Assembly: GCA_013140715.1 (NCBI GenBank)
Contig: JABFSG010000059.1
Span: 1-64,000 of the forward strand
Reading direction: 5' to 3'
Length of the DNA stretch: 64,000 nt
From: Nitrospiraceae bacterium
Lineage (GTDB): Bacteria > Nitrospirota > Nitrospiria > Nitrospirales > Nitrospiraceae
Shown here in pieces: positions 16,831 through 26,346 of this stretch. The position numbers and the translations under genes were made by a program. Positions within the stretch are counted from its first letter, which is position 1, and each line of letters opens with the position of its first letter. The notes beneath the pieces were generated by a model. It was not told the DNA's origin. It did not search any database and was given only the letters and a program-made list of their open reading frames with translations.

Positions 16831-18108
16831 TCAACAAGCCTCGGCTGAACCCGCTCCTTCTTTGTGACGGGTAATCGTCGCACCCAACCCACGCAGTTTC
16901 TCCTCCATCCGCTCATACCCGCGATCCAGATGGTAGACCCGTAAAATCTCCGTCGTGCCTTCTGCTGCAAGACCGGCCAAGACCAATCCTGCGCTCGCAC
17001 GAAGATCGGACGCCATCACCGGGGCTCCGGCCAGCTTAGTCGGTCCGGTCACGACCGCCCGATTGCCTTCGACTTTGATCTCGGCGCCCATCCGCCGCAA
17101 CTCTTCGACATGCATGAACCGGCTTTCGAATACCGTCTCCGTAATCACACTTGTGCCCTCGGCCGCCGTCATTAAGGCCACCATCTGCGCCTGCATGTCG
17201 GTGGGAAATCCGGGATGCGGCAAAGTCCGAATGTCGATCCCTTTAAGCCGCGAGGCCGCATTGAGATGAATCCGCTCCTTCTCGACCTGTAACTCGACAC
17301 CGGCTTCCCGTAACTTCAACAGCAAGGCGTCTAAATGATGCGGGCAACATCGATTGAGCGTCACTGCGCCACCCGTAATGGCCCCTGCCACCAGATAGGT
17401 TCCCGTTTCGATGCGATCCGGAATGACGTCGTGATCGCTCCCGTACAACTCACGGACGCCTTCGATCGTAATGACATCCGACCCGGCGCCGTCGATACGG
17501 GCTCCTCGCTTTATGAGAAAATTTGCGAGGTCCACGATCTCCGGCTCCTTCGCGGCGTTTTCAATGACCGTCGTTCCCTGGGCGAGCGACGCAGCCATCA
17601 TCAAATTCTCCGTTCCGGTGACCGTCGGCGTATCGCAATAGATTTGCGCCCCTTTCAGCCGTTTCGCTTTGGCATGAATATACCCGTGCTCCATCGAAAC
17701 TTCCGCCCCCATTTTGGCGAGTCCGGCAAGATGGAGGTTGACGGGCCGCGACCCGATCGCGCAGCCACCGGGCATCGACACTGTCGCTTCTCCCCATCGC
17801 GCCAACAGCGGCCCCAGCACAAGCACGGAGGCCCGCATGGTCTTCACAAGATCGTACGGAGCTTGGGTCGACGTGATCACCGCGGCGTTAATGGTCGCCC
17901 GATTCCCCTCATGGTGCACCTTTGCGCCCAAGATGCCCAACAGCTTACCCATGGTGAGGACATCCACCACGCGAGGTATATTGGTGATCACACACTCGCC
18001 GCCGCCAAGAATGGTCGAGGCCAAGATCGGCAATGTGGCATTCTTTGCCCCGCTGATCTCGACCTCTCCTCGAAGCGGCGCCCCGCCGATGATGACCGTA
18101 CGATCCAT
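16831..18108 (-). CDS. murA: UDP-N-acetylglucosamine 1-carboxyvinyltransferase
   Basis: MurA commits UDP-GlcNAc to peptidoglycan synthesis by adding enolpyruvate. The 425 residues are of normal length. [14 protein letters not shown] gives the substrate-binding Lys-Asn pair, and [15 protein letters not shown] carries the PEP-binding Cys that is the fosfomycin target. [16 protein letters not shown] and [11 protein letters not shown] are further conserved blocks. AGGGGACG precedes the ATG. It lies between prmC and hisG with gaps of six and four bases, so envelope synthesis, translation factors and histidine synthesis share one transcript. Confidence 0.96.
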   Translation of the reverse strand: MDRTVIIGGAPLRGEVEISGAKNATLPILASTILGGGECVITNIPRVVDVLTMGKLLGILGAKVHHEGNRATINAAVITSTQAPYDLVKTMRASVLVLGPLLARWGEATVSMPGGCAIGSRPVNLHLAGLAKMGAEVSMEHGYIHAKAKRLKGAQIYCDTPTVTGTENLMMAASLAQGTTVIENAAKEPEIVDLANFLIKRGARIDGAGSDVITIEGVRELYGSDHDVIPDRIETGTYLVAGAITGGAVTLNRCCPHHLDALLLKLREAGVELQVEKERIHLNAASRLKGIDIRTLPHPGFPTDMQAQMVALMTAAEGTSVITETVFESRFMHVEELRRMGAEIKVEGNRAVVTGPTKLAGAPVMASDLRASAGLVLAGLAAEGTTEILRVYHLDRGYERMEEKLRGLGATITRHKEGAGSAEAC

Positions 18109-18114
18109 CGTCCC

Positions 18115-19020
18115 CTATGCCCCTACTCGCTCCACGATCACCACACGCTCAAGCCCCGCCTCATCGTAGACCAGCCGGTGAAATCTATATTCGGGCATCT
18201 GGTCGACAATCCGACGCATGGCACGAGCCTGTCCGGCACCGATTTCCATGATCAATGCGCCTCCGGGAGACAGGTATTGGCTGGCCTCCCGCAGCAACCG
18301 TTCGTGTAACTCCGTCCCATGAGGCCCCGCCACCAGCGCGCCCCGCGGCTCGAATAGCCGCACTTCAGGCTGAAGCGTCGCCCAATCGGTCTCTGCAATA
18401 TACGGTGGGTTCGAGACGATGACGTCGATACACCCTTCCAGCGCCTGCGTGACCAACGGCTCCAGCAAGTCGCCTTCTAACCAGGTGATGCGCTCGCATA
18501 CCGCATGACGAGCGGCATTCTGCCTGGCGACAGCGAGCGAGGAGTTCGAGAGGTCCGTCGCAATCACCCGTGCGCAAGGTCTCAGTCGCGCAATCGACAC
18601 GGCAATGCACCCGGATCCCGTGCAGGCATCGAGGATGGTTGCCTGTCGCTCGACGGAAATGCGTTGCAGGACATACTCCACCAACAGCTCGGTCTCCGGC
18701 CTCGGGATGAGCACTGCTGGGTTCACCGTAAATTCCAATCCACAAAATTCCTGAGTCCCCAGAATGTACTGCAAGGGTTCACGACCGACCCGCCGCCGGA
18801 TCAGCGCTCTCGCAGCTAACAATTCGGCCTGAGACAACAGTCGATCTCGGTCGGCGATCACATGGTGTGAGGGAAGACGAAGCACATGCTCTACGATCCA
18901 CAAGGCCTCTTGATCCGCGCTTTCGATACCGGCCTGTTCCAGTATCCGCCGCGCCTCAGCGATCACCTCACAGAGCGTCACTCGGCCTGTCGATTGGGGA
19001 ATCGGGGCAACTGCATCCAT
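18115..19020 (-). CDS. prmC: Peptide chain release factor N5-glutamine methyltransferase
   Basis: PrmC methylates the glutamine of the GGQ motif in release factors, here presumably the PrfA encoded one base upstream. The 301 residues have an N-terminal helical domain, the AdoMet site TILDACTGSGCIAVSIA, and the catalytic SNPPYI. RREPLQYILGTQEF is the family signature before the methyltransferase core. Gene order prfA-prmC is widely conserved. Confidence 0.95.
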   Translation of the reverse strand: MDAVAPIPQSTGRVTLCEVIAEARRILEQAGIESADQEALWIVEHVLRLPSHHVIADRDRLLSQAELLAARALIRRRVGREPLQYILGTQEFCGLEFTVNPAVLIPRPETELLVEYVLQRISVERQATILDACTGSGCIAVSIARLRPCARVIATDLSNSSLAVARQNAARHAVCERITWLEGDLLEPLVTQALEGCIDVIVSNPPYIAETDWATLQPEVRLFEPRGALVAGPHGTELHERLLREASQYLSPGGALIMEIGAGQARAMRRIVDQMPEYRFHRLVYDEAGLERVVIVERVGA

Positions 19021-19021
19021 A

Positions 19022-20098
19022 TTAGGCGGCTCCCACTTCTTGCTGACGCTGCGCTTTCAGAGCCTGGACAAGGTCGCCGAGGTCGCCCTCGAGCACCTGC
19101 TCCAACTTGTGCAAGGTCACACCGACACGATGATCTGTCACACGATTCTGTGGAAAATTGTAGGTGCGAATCTTCTCGCTTCGCTCGCCTGTGCCGACCT
19201 GGGCCTTGCGACTCTGGGCGATCTCCGCCTCCTGCCTCTCTCGCTCTGCCTCGACGATTCTGGCCCGCAGGGTTCTCATCGCCTTGTTGCGATTCTTCAG
19301 CTGCGACCGTTCGTCCTGGCAGCTCACCACCACACCGGTCGGGATATGGGTAATCCGTACCGCCGATTTTGTCGTATTGACACTCTGCCCTCCGGCGCCG
19401 GATGAGCAGAAGGTGTCGATGCGAAGATCCATGGGATCGATCTGCACATCCACCTCATCCACCTCAGGCATGACCGCGACGGTAACGGTTGAAGTATGAA
19501 TCCGGCCGCTGGCCTCTGTAACAGGGACACGCTGGACACGGTGCACCCCGGCTTCGAACTTAAAGTGACTGTAGGCGCCCTTGCCTTCTATCAGCGCCAC
19601 AACACCCTTGTAGCCCCCGCCCCCGGTTTCTGTGGCTTCCACCACATCGACCTTGAAACCCTTGATCTCCGCGTATTTGCTGTACATGCGGAATAGGTCT
19701 CCGGCAAAGAGGGCCGCCTCATCACCGCCGGTCCCGGCGCGGACTTCGAGAAGCAGACTCTTCTCGTCACGCGGGTCTTTCGGAATGAGCAACTCTTGGG
19801 CTTGTTGCTCAATCTCACGCTGTTGGCGTTTGAGCGTGGCGCTCTCCTCCTCCGCCATCTCGTATAAGTCGACCCCAGCCCCGGGATCTGCCAGAATCTG
19901 AGCCGCTTCTTCCAACTGTTTGGCATTGTCCCGATAGGTAGCAAGAAGCTTCGCCGCCGGTTCGATATCCGTCCGTTCCTTATTGACCTTGTGTAGCTGC
20001 GAGGGCTGGCTCATCAGAGAGGAATCCATGAGCTGATTCGTCAGCTCATCATAGCGGGCGGCCAACACTTCCCATTTCTTCAGTAAGGCTGCTTCCAT
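19022..20098 (-). CDS. prfA: Peptide chain release factor 1
   Basis: RF1 ends translation at UAA and UAG. The 358 residues contain the peptidyl-tRNA hydrolysis motif GAGGQSVNTTKSAVRITH (GGQ) and, upstream, VHRVQRVPVTEASGRIHTST. The tripeptide codon-recognition region lies before the GGQ domain; KVDVVEATETGGGGYKG is conserved there. AAGGAA stands ahead of the ATG. It follows the rpmE terminator and starts the prfA-prmC-murA-hisG-hisD-hisB series. Confidence 0.96.
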   Translation of the reverse strand: MEAALLKKWEVLAARYDELTNQLMDSSLMSQPSQLHKVNKERTDIEPAAKLLATYRDNAKQLEEAAQILADPGAGVDLYEMAEEESATLKRQQREIEQQAQELLIPKDPRDEKSLLLEVRAGTGGDEAALFAGDLFRMYSKYAEIKGFKVDVVEATETGGGGYKGVVALIEGKGAYSHFKFEAGVHRVQRVPVTEASGRIHTSTVTVAVMPEVDEVDVQIDPMDLRIDTFCSSGAGGQSVNTTKSAVRITHIPTGVVVSCQDERSQLKNRNKAMRTLRARIVEAERERQEAEIAQSRKAQVGTGERSEKIRTYNFPQNRVTDHRVGVTLHKLEQVLEGDLGDLVQALKAQRQQEVGAA

Positions 20099-20140
20099 GG
20101 CCCCGTTTCCTTCCGACTCGTTCTTGGCCCCTTAACGCAC

Positions 20141-20178
20141 AAAAACAAAGAGACCCTGCCCCTCAACGAAGCAGGGTC
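20141..20178 (-). terminator. Intrinsic terminator after rpmE
   Basis: On the minus strand GACCCTGC and GCAGGGTC form an 8-bp stem around an 11-base loop, followed by a T-rich tail (TCTTTGTTTTTG). It lies about 20 bases after the rpmE stop and separates it from prfA. Confidence 0.85.
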
Positions 20179-20200
20179 CCCCATATGGCCTCTCCTCGCG

Positions 20201-20407
20201 CTACTTCGCTTTTTTCGCGTACTTCTTCTTAAATCGTTCAACGCGCCCTTCGGTATCAATGATCTTTTGCGTCCCAGTAAAAAACGGATGACAGTTCGAA
20301 CAGATATCGACATTGATATCGCCACCCGTCGATCGAGTCTTATACTTGTTGCCGCAGGCACAATGTACCCCGACTTCCCGATACACTGGATGAATACCCT
20401 TCTTCAT
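20201..20407 (-). CDS. rpmE: 50S ribosomal protein L31
   Basis: The 68-residue L31 begins [20 protein letters not shown]. It keeps the four zinc-binding cysteines of the C+ type (CACG near the start and CSNCHPFF), followed by [27 protein letters not shown] lies eight bases before the ATG. It is a single-gene unit between rho and prfA with its own terminator. Confidence 0.96.
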   Translation of the reverse strand: MKKGIHPVYREVGVHCACGNKYKTRSTGGDINVDICSNCHPFFTGTQKIIDTEGRVERFKKKYAKKAK

Positions 20408-20501
20408 AGTTCACACTCCCCGGACATCACAATCATCGACCTTCGCCCATTCGAAGGCCTGTCACTCTATCCTGTCCCACCGACCAGATACAAGTCTGAT
20501 G

Positions 20502-21773
20502 TTATCGATTCATCGACTGTAGGAATTCCTGGTTAGTCTTGGTGCCGTGCAACTTGTCCATCAAGAATTCCATGGCCTCCATCGTCCCGAGCGGACTCAA
20601 CACCTTGCGCAAAATCCACATCTTGTTGAGACGATCCTTATCCACCAGCAGTTCTTCTTTTCTCGTTCCGGACTGGCTGATATCGATGGCCGGAAAGAGC
20701 CGCTTGTCGGCCAGACGGCGATCGAGATGGACTTCCATATTGCCGGTCCCTTTGAACTCTTCAAAGATCACATCGTCCATCCTGCTACCGGTGTCGACAA
20801 GAGCCGTTGCCATAATGGTCAGACTGCCGCCGTTTTCAATGTTGCGGGCTGCTCCAAAAAACCGCTTCGGCCGCTGGAGCGCGTTCGAGTCCAATCCTCC
20901 CGACAAGACCTTGCCGCTCGGCGGCGCGATCGTATTGTAGGCACGAGCCAGACGAGTAATGCTGTCCAGCAACACAACGACATCTTTCTTATGTTCGACC
21001 AGTCGCTTGGCTTTTTCGAGCACCATTTCAGCCACCTGAGCATGGCGCTGGGCCGGCTCATCGAAAGTGGAACTGATGACTTCGGCCTTCACCTGCCGCT
21101 GCCAGTCGGTGACCTCTTCAGGCCGTTCGTCGATGAGCAGCACGATCAAGGTCACTTCCTTGTGGTTCTTAAGAATGGCCCGGGCGATGGCCTGCAGCAG
21201 CATCGTCTTTCCGGTTCTGGGAGCCGCGACGATCAATCCACGCTGACCCTTGCCGATCGGAGTGGTGAGATCCATGACGCGGGTGCAATATTCCTCACGG
21301 TCGAACTCGAGGACCAAACGTTCTTCCGGATACAACGGCGTCAGGTTGTCGAACAGGATCTTGTCGCGAGACACTTCAGGATCTTCGTAGTTGACCTTCT
21401 CGACCTTGAGCAGCGCAAAATACCGTTCGCTCTCTTTCGGAGGGCGGATCTGCCCCGACACAATGTCGCCGGTGCGGAGGTTGAAACGCCGTATTTGGGA
21501 AGGCGAGATATAAATGTCGTCGGGACCGGGAAGGTAATTCGAATCGGGAGCGCGCAGAAATCCGAACCCGTCGGGGAGCGTTTCGAGCACCCCTTCACCG
21601 AAGACCACGCCGTTGTTCGCGGTCTGCGCCTGCAGAATTGCAAAAATCAATTCCTGCTTCCGCAGATTGGGAGCGCCGTCGATCTTCAGGTCCCGCGCCA
21701 CCTCATTGAGATCAGCAATGGACTTCTGCTTTAGTTCCGCAAGATGCATAACCTCCCCCTTCGTTTGTGCCAT
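20502..21773 (-). CDS. rho: Transcription termination factor Rho
   Basis: Rho is the hexameric RNA-dependent helicase that ends untranslated transcripts. The 423 residues have the N-terminal Rho domain ([20 protein letters not shown]), the cold-shock-like RNA-binding domain ([38 protein letters not shown]) and the ATPase core with [22 protein letters not shown] and [18 protein letters not shown] is placed five bases before the ATG at 21773; a second ATG at 21749 also has a strong GGGGGAGG but only two bases of spacing. Confidence 0.96.
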   Translation of the reverse strand: MAQTKGEVMHLAELKQKSIADLNEVARDLKIDGAPNLRKQELIFAILQAQTANNGVVFGEGVLETLPDGFGFLRAPDSNYLPGPDDIYISPSQIRRFNLRTGDIVSGQIRPPKESERYFALLKVEKVNYEDPEVSRDKILFDNLTPLYPEERLVLEFDREEYCTRVMDLTTPIGKGQRGLIVAAPRTGKTMLLQAIARAILKNHKEVTLIVLLIDERPEEVTDWQRQVKAEVISSTFDEPAQRHAQVAEMVLEKAKRLVEHKKDVVVLLDSITRLARAYNTIAPPSGKVLSGGLDSNALQRPKRFFGAARNIENGGSLTIMATALVDTGSRMDDVIFEEFKGTGNMEVHLDRRLADKRLFPAIDISQSGTRKEELLVDKDRLNKMWILRKVLSPLGTMEAMEFLMDKLHGTKTNQEFLQSMNR

Positions 21774-22260
21774 GAGTATCCTCTCAAGCCCTCGGCTGCC
21801 TTGTTATCGGCAGCAATCGCACATGGTGAACCATGGGAAATTGTCCACGAACTGACATGGTGATGATAATGCGTTGATGGTTGTATCGTGTCTAACAACT
21901 ACAAGAGGATGACCTGTGAAGGACTTACCTATTTTTGCTTGGTGCTATCAGGGTGCGACCCTGTCTCAGTGGTTGCGGATATTGTTGCAGGCCGGAACTC
22001 ATGCCGAGCTGATTCGCCTCTGTCCCCTGAATAAATAAATTATGACTTGTATCGAGATGCGTCCCGGAAGTCTTGTGTGTGGAGATAATTGTGAATCGAA
22101 CTGAGATAGTATGTGAATAATAGCGCGAGCGGCACGCCTTGTCAACACGGATATCTCTTTCAGATCCAGAATACCTCCAGGCCATACACCACTCTCTCTC
22201 CTCGGTCTGCAGGTCTTGCCCCTGCATCCCCTGTTTCGAATATCGAGAGTCCGCCCTGGA
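21774..22260. other. 487-base region upstream of rho
   Basis: This region should hold the rho promoter and leader on the minus strand. I see no sure promoter, riboswitch or stable hairpin. The only coding candidate is a 40-codon frame on the plus strand (21916-22038), described separately. Confidence 0.4.
21916..22038 (+). CDS. Possible 40-residue ORF opposite rho
   Basis: GTG 21916 is preceded by AGAGGA and runs 40 codons to TAA. The product starts VKDLPIFAWCYQG and is not low-complexity, but I do not recognise it and nothing around it supports a function. It may be a chance frame or a gene remnant. Confidence 0.2.
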   Translation: MKDLPIFAWCYQGATLSQWLRILLQAGTHAELIRLCPLNK

Positions 22261-22605
22261 CTAGGAAAGATAGAGTTCTAGAAACTGATCGTATTCGGCA
22301 GGAAGATTCAGGCTGGACCGGTTGCGCGCAAGGCCGGCAATGATGCCACGGTGCTTCTTGCTGAGCCCGGACGATTCAAAAGCTTGACGAAAATGCCGCC
22401 ATCGCGCAGTAGCGTCGGTGGTCAGGCGCGCACGTTCCAGCGGCGGCAACGCGTGGACCGACGTCGTAAGCGAACGAATGGCGCCTTCGACGCTCTCATA
22501 GGGCGGCGCCAGTTTGAGCTGGGCATAGAACCTTTCGAGATGATGACGAAACTCCTCTCGAAGCGCCAGAGTATGATCTGCTACAGGATCTTTCGGTTTA
22601 GGCAT
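22261..22605 (-). CDS. Hypothetical 114-residue protein
   Basis: The small, soluble, mostly helical protein begins MPKPKDPVADHTLALREEFR and has an arginine-rich middle (LERARLTTDATARWRHFRQAF) and end GIIAGLARNRSSLNLPAEYD. I do not recognise a family. It has no signal peptide or membrane segment. It stands alone, with about 110 bases to the membrane protein gene upstream of it on the same strand. The composition looks like real protein; the function is unknown. Confidence 0.5.
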   Translation of the reverse strand: MPKPKDPVADHTLALREEFRHHLERFYAQLKLAPPYESVEGAIRSLTTSVHALPPLERARLTTDATARWRHFRQAFESSGLSKKHRGIIAGLARNRSSLNLPAEYDQFLELYLS

Positions 22606-22716
22606 GGCGATCTAATGTGAAACGCGACGATACTGGATAGACCGTCAACGATACCTCCTCAGTATTCATCACTGGGCCGGCTGTTGATCCTAGTTCACCG
22701 GCATCTCAACGAACCG

Positions 22717-23340
22717 TCATGCCTGAGGCACACGGGGTCCTTCGAGCAGTTCCCGGAGTTCTTCATAGACGATCGTAAGCCGGGCGTTCTCTAACCGATA
22801 GGCAAACACAACTGTAATGGCGCCGGACAATAAAAAAACAAGTCCCAATCCCACAATCCCAAAGGCCAAGGTCATTCCTCCTAGTGCCGCCAGTTCTCCT
22901 TCCACAAACAGGGAGATCAAAGCCCCTACCGTACCGACGGCCACCAAGACAAACCAGAGGCCGGTGAGAAGAGCCGAGGACCAGGGAGTGAGCTTTCGGC
23001 ACATGACCGCAAGTGCATCGTCTTCGTGAGACAGAGAGATCAACCCTTTCAGCGGCCACAATGTTCGGAAGCCCATGGCGAACAGCCGGTACTTTTGGCG
23101 AATCACGATCTGGTTCAGGTCCTGGTAAAATCTCGCAGTTCCATGCGGCAACGTTAAAAGACCATTGGTATCAAACCGGTCGGCCAGTTGCTTCATGGTC
23201 GTCTGCGTGAATCGGTCATGGATGCGGGCGACCCCGCATCCATACCGGCTCGCATCCGGCGTGAGGCGCATGAAGTAGAACCAGTCTCCGAGAATGAGGC
23301 CGAGGAACAAGGCACCGGCAAAGAAGCCAGCGAAAATCAT
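22717..23340 (-). CDS. Membrane protein of unknown function, three to four membrane segments
   Basis: The 207 residues start with a hydrophobic helix (IFAGFFAGALFLGLILGDWF). A loop of about 100 residues with several charged residues follows, then two or three more hydrophobic helices (SSALLTGLWFVLVAVGTVGALI, then LAALGGMTLAFGIVGLGLVF). The C-terminal 25 residues (LENARLTIVYEELRELLEG) look like a short soluble helix. No family is recognised. It is divergent from the PmtA-like gene, with a 235-base shared upstream region that holds a perfect 16-base palindrome. Confidence 0.6.
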   Translation of the reverse strand: MIFAGFFAGALFLGLILGDWFYFMRLTPDASRYGCGVARIHDRFTQTTMKQLADRFDTNGLLTLPHGTARFYQDLNQIVIRQKYRLFAMGFRTLWPLKGLISLSHEDDALAVMCRKLTPWSSALLTGLWFVLVAVGTVGALISLFVEGELAALGGMTLAFGIVGLGLVFLLSGAITVVFAYRLENARLTIVYEELRELLEGPRVPQA

Positions 23341-23402
23341 GCCGGTACCTATCCCATAGCGACCGCGAGCGAATCAAGTTCAGGGCTCAAGATAATCTGT
23401 TG

Positions 23403-23418
23403 ACTCGCTGCAGCGAGT
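23403..23418. promoter_or_regulatory. Perfect 16-base palindrome in a divergent intergenic region
   Basis: ACTCGCTGCAGCGAGT reads identically on both strands and lies between the membrane protein gene (minus) and the PmtA-like gene (plus). Symmetry of this length suits a dimeric repressor, but it may also be chance or a small RNA hairpin. No regulator gene is adjacent. Confidence 0.35.
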
Positions 23419-23575
23419 TGGCTAGAGTAGCTCGCGTGCTGTTCAGGCGGGTCCCCTCGCTCCATTCAGGTGCTCCGCCGCACAATTTTCCCCTGTGTAG
23501 TTGCGGCAGTCGGCCCATCTCTCGTGAGTCGAGGAGCGCAAGTCGTCTTGAATCATATATGGAGTCGGAGGTGAC

Positions 23576-24307
23576 ATGGATTTAGCGAAGGTCGAGCGTG
23601 TCTATACGTCGTACGCCAAGATTTACGATCGAATTTTTGGGAAGGTATTTCACGAAGGCCGTCAGTCGGTGATCAAAAATTTGAATGCCCAGCGCGATGA
23701 AAAAATCCTCGAAGTGGGAGTCGGAACCGGACTGGCCCTGCCGATGTATCCCCGCCATTGCCAGATCGTCGGCATTGATTTTTCAGAAGGCATGCTGGAC
23801 CAAGCGAAGCAACGAGCGGCAGAACACCGGATGGACCATGTGCAACTCTATCGAATGGATGCCGGCGCGATGGAATTCAAAGACGATAGTTTCGACACGG
23901 TCGTCGCCGCCTACGTCGTTACCGCAGTCCCAGACTACCGCAAGGTCGTCAGCGAAATGATTCGCGTCTGTCGGCCCGGTGGACGGATTATCATGTTGAA
24001 TCACTTCAGCAACGACAACAAAGCCATCGCCGCAATCGAAAAAGTGCTTTCTCCTATCACAAAAAACTTAGGATGGCGGACAGATCTGGCACTCCACACC
24101 GTGCTGGAAGGAACGCCGCTGCACGTTGCCAGGAAACAGAGTGTGAATCCATTCCGGCTCTGGGCCTTGGTGGAATGTGTAAACGAGAAATATGTAAACG
24201 GCAAGACGCACATCAACGGCGTGAAGAGCGGGAACGGCGCTGCGGCCTTCGCGCATCTCAACGGCACGCGCCTGCCGGAACCAGCCCCCGGCCAGGCCCT
24301 GGTATAA
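23576..24307 (+). CDS. PmtA-like SAM-dependent methyltransferase (phospholipid N-methyltransferase type)
   Basis: The 243 residues have a class I methyltransferase fold with EVGVGTG (46-52), a GIDFSEGMLDQAKQRA second motif, and FDTVVAAYVVTAVPDYRKV. Together with the opening YTSYAKIYDRIFGKVFHEGR this resembles the Rhodobacter-type phosphatidylethanolamine N-methyltransferase that makes phosphatidylcholine. A ubiquinone/menaquinone methyltransferase (UbiE-like) is the main alternative. The last 30 residues (GNGAAAFAHLNGTRLPEP) look flexible. GGAGGTG is placed just before the ATG. It appears monocistronic. Confidence 0.72.
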   Translation: MDLAKVERVYTSYAKIYDRIFGKVFHEGRQSVIKNLNAQRDEKILEVGVGTGLALPMYPRHCQIVGIDFSEGMLDQAKQRAAEHRMDHVQLYRMDAGAMEFKDDSFDTVVAAYVVTAVPDYRKVVSEMIRVCRPGGRIIMLNHFSNDNKAIAAIEKVLSPITKNLGWRTDLALHTVLEGTPLHVARKQSVNPFRLWALVECVNEKYVNGKTHINGVKSGNGAAAFAHLNGTRLPEPAPGQALV

Positions 24308-24455
24308 AAATCTAATCCGGCAGATAAAAACGCGAGACCAGGCTAGTGACTCTGTTTTATGAGTCTGGTCTGTCTCGTGTATTTGATTGAATCAGACGAA
24401 GATCCCCCAGCCTCGTTCGGCTCCTTCGTCAACCCTCCTGACCGCCTCCCCCCAC

Positions 24456-25277
24456 TTACGACTCATCACCTCCGCGTAGCCGTCCCATCGACTTCCAATG
24501 CTGCCATTCTTCACCAGGAATGATCGTATTGCCCACCAGGCACTGGCCGGAGAATCGTTGTACGATCAAGTCAGCCAGGAGCGAAAGCACCTGACCGGTA
24601 CGGCGATCCTGCATCCCCCGAACCCTCAGCACCATGCCGAATCCTGATCCTTCATGGGGTCCATACAGCATGCAGTGAATCCCTCTGACATCCGTTGCCC
24701 CTTGCACCGACGCCGGGATCAACTCCCCTTCCCACTGAATGGTAGAATGCTGTCCGGGAGATGAAACAATCGTTCGCCAGACACAGGGAACACCCGCCAG
24801 GTCCAGCTCGGCCAATATCCAAGTCACCGTCGGCCAATCCGACATCGTGCTTTGAAATATCCATTGGGGCACCTGCTCCAACGAGAGAATTTCGAGGCTC
24901 GGCGCCGCCACTTCTTCCAGCTGCACTTCCTCGCAGACTACATAGAGCTCGCCCTGAGGATCGAACCAGAAGCGGAATTTCCCGTCGGTCAATTCTGCTT
25001 GAATCACCCCCAGCGTCGAGCAATCGGCCCCTTCCTGTTCAAACATCGAGAAGTCCGTCACGCTGGTCATCGTCAGTTTCGCGACACAAGCCATCTCGCG
25101 AATACGATAGCGGATCACGACCGTGACCGTCGTTCCAGCCGGCACCTCGCGGCCCGACGCTTCGTCCAACAGCCGTCGCTTCGATACCTGCACATCCGTG
25201 ACATAGCCGCCGCGGAATCCGCCGGTATGGCCCATGAGCCAACGCAGATCCTCAATGGTCTTGATCAGTTGCTTCAT
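24456..25277 (-). CDS. Hypothetical 273-residue protein
   Basis: This soluble protein begins MKQLIKTIEDLRWLMGHTGG and is rich in beta-strand-like segments (TTVTVVIRYRIREM, KFRFWFDPQGELYVVCEEVQ, GFGMVLRVRGMQDRR). It has no signal peptide, membrane helix or catalytic motif that I recognise. It is 35 bases downstream of the first methyltransferase-like paralogue on the same strand, so it may be co-transcribed with that pair. The function is unknown. Confidence 0.6.
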   Translation of the reverse strand: MKQLIKTIEDLRWLMGHTGGFRGGYVTDVQVSKRRLLDEASGREVPAGTTVTVVIRYRIREMACVAKLTMTSVTDFSMFEQEGADCSTLGVIQAELTDGKFRFWFDPQGELYVVCEEVQLEEVAAPSLEILSLEQVPQWIFQSTMSDWPTVTWILAELDLAGVPCVWRTIVSSPGQHSTIQWEGELIPASVQGATDVRGIHCMLYGPHEGSGFGMVLRVRGMQDRRTGQVLSLLADLIVQRFSGQCLVGNTIIPGEEWQHWKSMGRLRGGDES

Positions 25278-25311
25278 GCAGCGAATTGTAACGTAGCCCG
25301 GAGCAGAACAG

Positions 25312-26169
25312 CTAGCGTGGACTTGTGGCTGTCCAACAGGATACCACCGGGAAAACGCGGCGAGAACGGAGCGTCGACCTCAACTCGCATGAATCCTGAC
25401 GTTCCAAGCCCGCATGACTACAGAGCGAGGCCGCGATCGCTGCCTCCGCCGCGCCTTGGTTCACCATGACGAACAACCCGTTGGGCTTTAGATTCTGAGC
25501 GATGCGTGAGAACAATGCCTGGGGCGCGAGCAAAGAGAGCGGGAGTCGCCAGGCAAGAACCGGTGCAGGCGTCACGAAAGGATACCAGGCCACGACGACA
25601 TCGGCCGCCTGCCCATACTTCGCATAGTCGCCAATGACAAATTCCGTGTTCGGCAAATCCTGAATATAGCCGCACGCGTAATCCCAGCGGCTATACCCGT
25701 TGAAATATATCCGATGACCTTCGACTTCGATGCCCGTCAGTTCAGTCGGTCGAAAAAAAGCGTGCAACACTGAAGCGTACCAGAAGTTGCTCGACCCGAC
25801 GTCCTGCACGACACCACCGATCGAACGAGGGCGCCCCCACGCCGACCAGGCTTGTTCGAGGATATCGAGGTAATCGTAACTTTTGAGCGCCGTCAGATGT
25901 TCACTCTGCTGCTCGAATTGGACCATGAAACGCCGCTGAAGCGCCGCGATCCTTTCCTGCTGAATCCCGTTCAGATGGTTCAGGCGCCTCACCGGCCGCT
26001 CGCGATAGACGCCGCGCGACCAGTTCAGTCTCTCGCCCAATCGATACCAGAACGCGTGATAATCGGACTGCAGGCGCTGAGACAGAGAATACCGTGGCGA
26101 TGGACTGGCGAGGACAAGCGGCAAAAACCGTTCTTTGTCGGAAACCGTGCTTTGAATCTCTGCTGGCAT
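25312..26169 (-). CDS. Methyltransferase-fold protein, tandem paralogue B
   Basis: The 285 residues share a full-length match with the gene at 26347-27249: SLSQRLQSDYHAFWYRLGER, LKSYDYLDILEQAW, VVQDVGSSNFWYASVLHAFF, GIEVEGHRIYFNGYSRWDYA, DVVVAWYPFVTPAPVLAWRL, LFVMVNQGAAEA. The DVGSSNFW and GIEVEGHRIY blocks sit where a class I methyltransferase binds AdoMet, but the glycine-rich loop is degenerate. The last shared block is RSRRVFPVVSCW. I do not know a characterised member. Both genes run on the minus strand with a 177-base gap. Confidence 0.6.
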   Translation of the reverse strand: MPAEIQSTVSDKERFLPLVLASPSPRYSLSQRLQSDYHAFWYRLGERLNWSRGVYRERPVRRLNHLNGIQQERIAALQRRFMVQFEQQSEHLTALKSYDYLDILEQAWSAWGRPRSIGGVVQDVGSSNFWYASVLHAFFRPTELTGIEVEGHRIYFNGYSRWDYACGYIQDLPNTEFVIGDYAKYGQAADVVVAWYPFVTPAPVLAWRLPLSLLAPQALFSRIAQNLKPNGLFVMVNQGAAEAAIAASLCSHAGLERQDSCELRSTLRSRRVFPVVSCWTATSPR

Positions 26170-26346
26170 GGTCTATTTTCGGAAGATAGACGATGGACCT
26201 AAAGAACAAAATATTCTCAAGGAAAGGATCATTCCTTGTCCACCCACATCGTTGACGACCGATCAGACTCGTGAAGGAGCCGGACCAACGGAGGTTCAGT
26301 CCTCGAAGCCTATCGATACCTTGACCATCTGCTGCCACTCAAGACT

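Noticed and set aside
24331-24380. Hairpin-like sequence after the PmtA-like gene as terminator
   Set aside because: The arms pair only in two short parts and there is no T-run; too weak to call.
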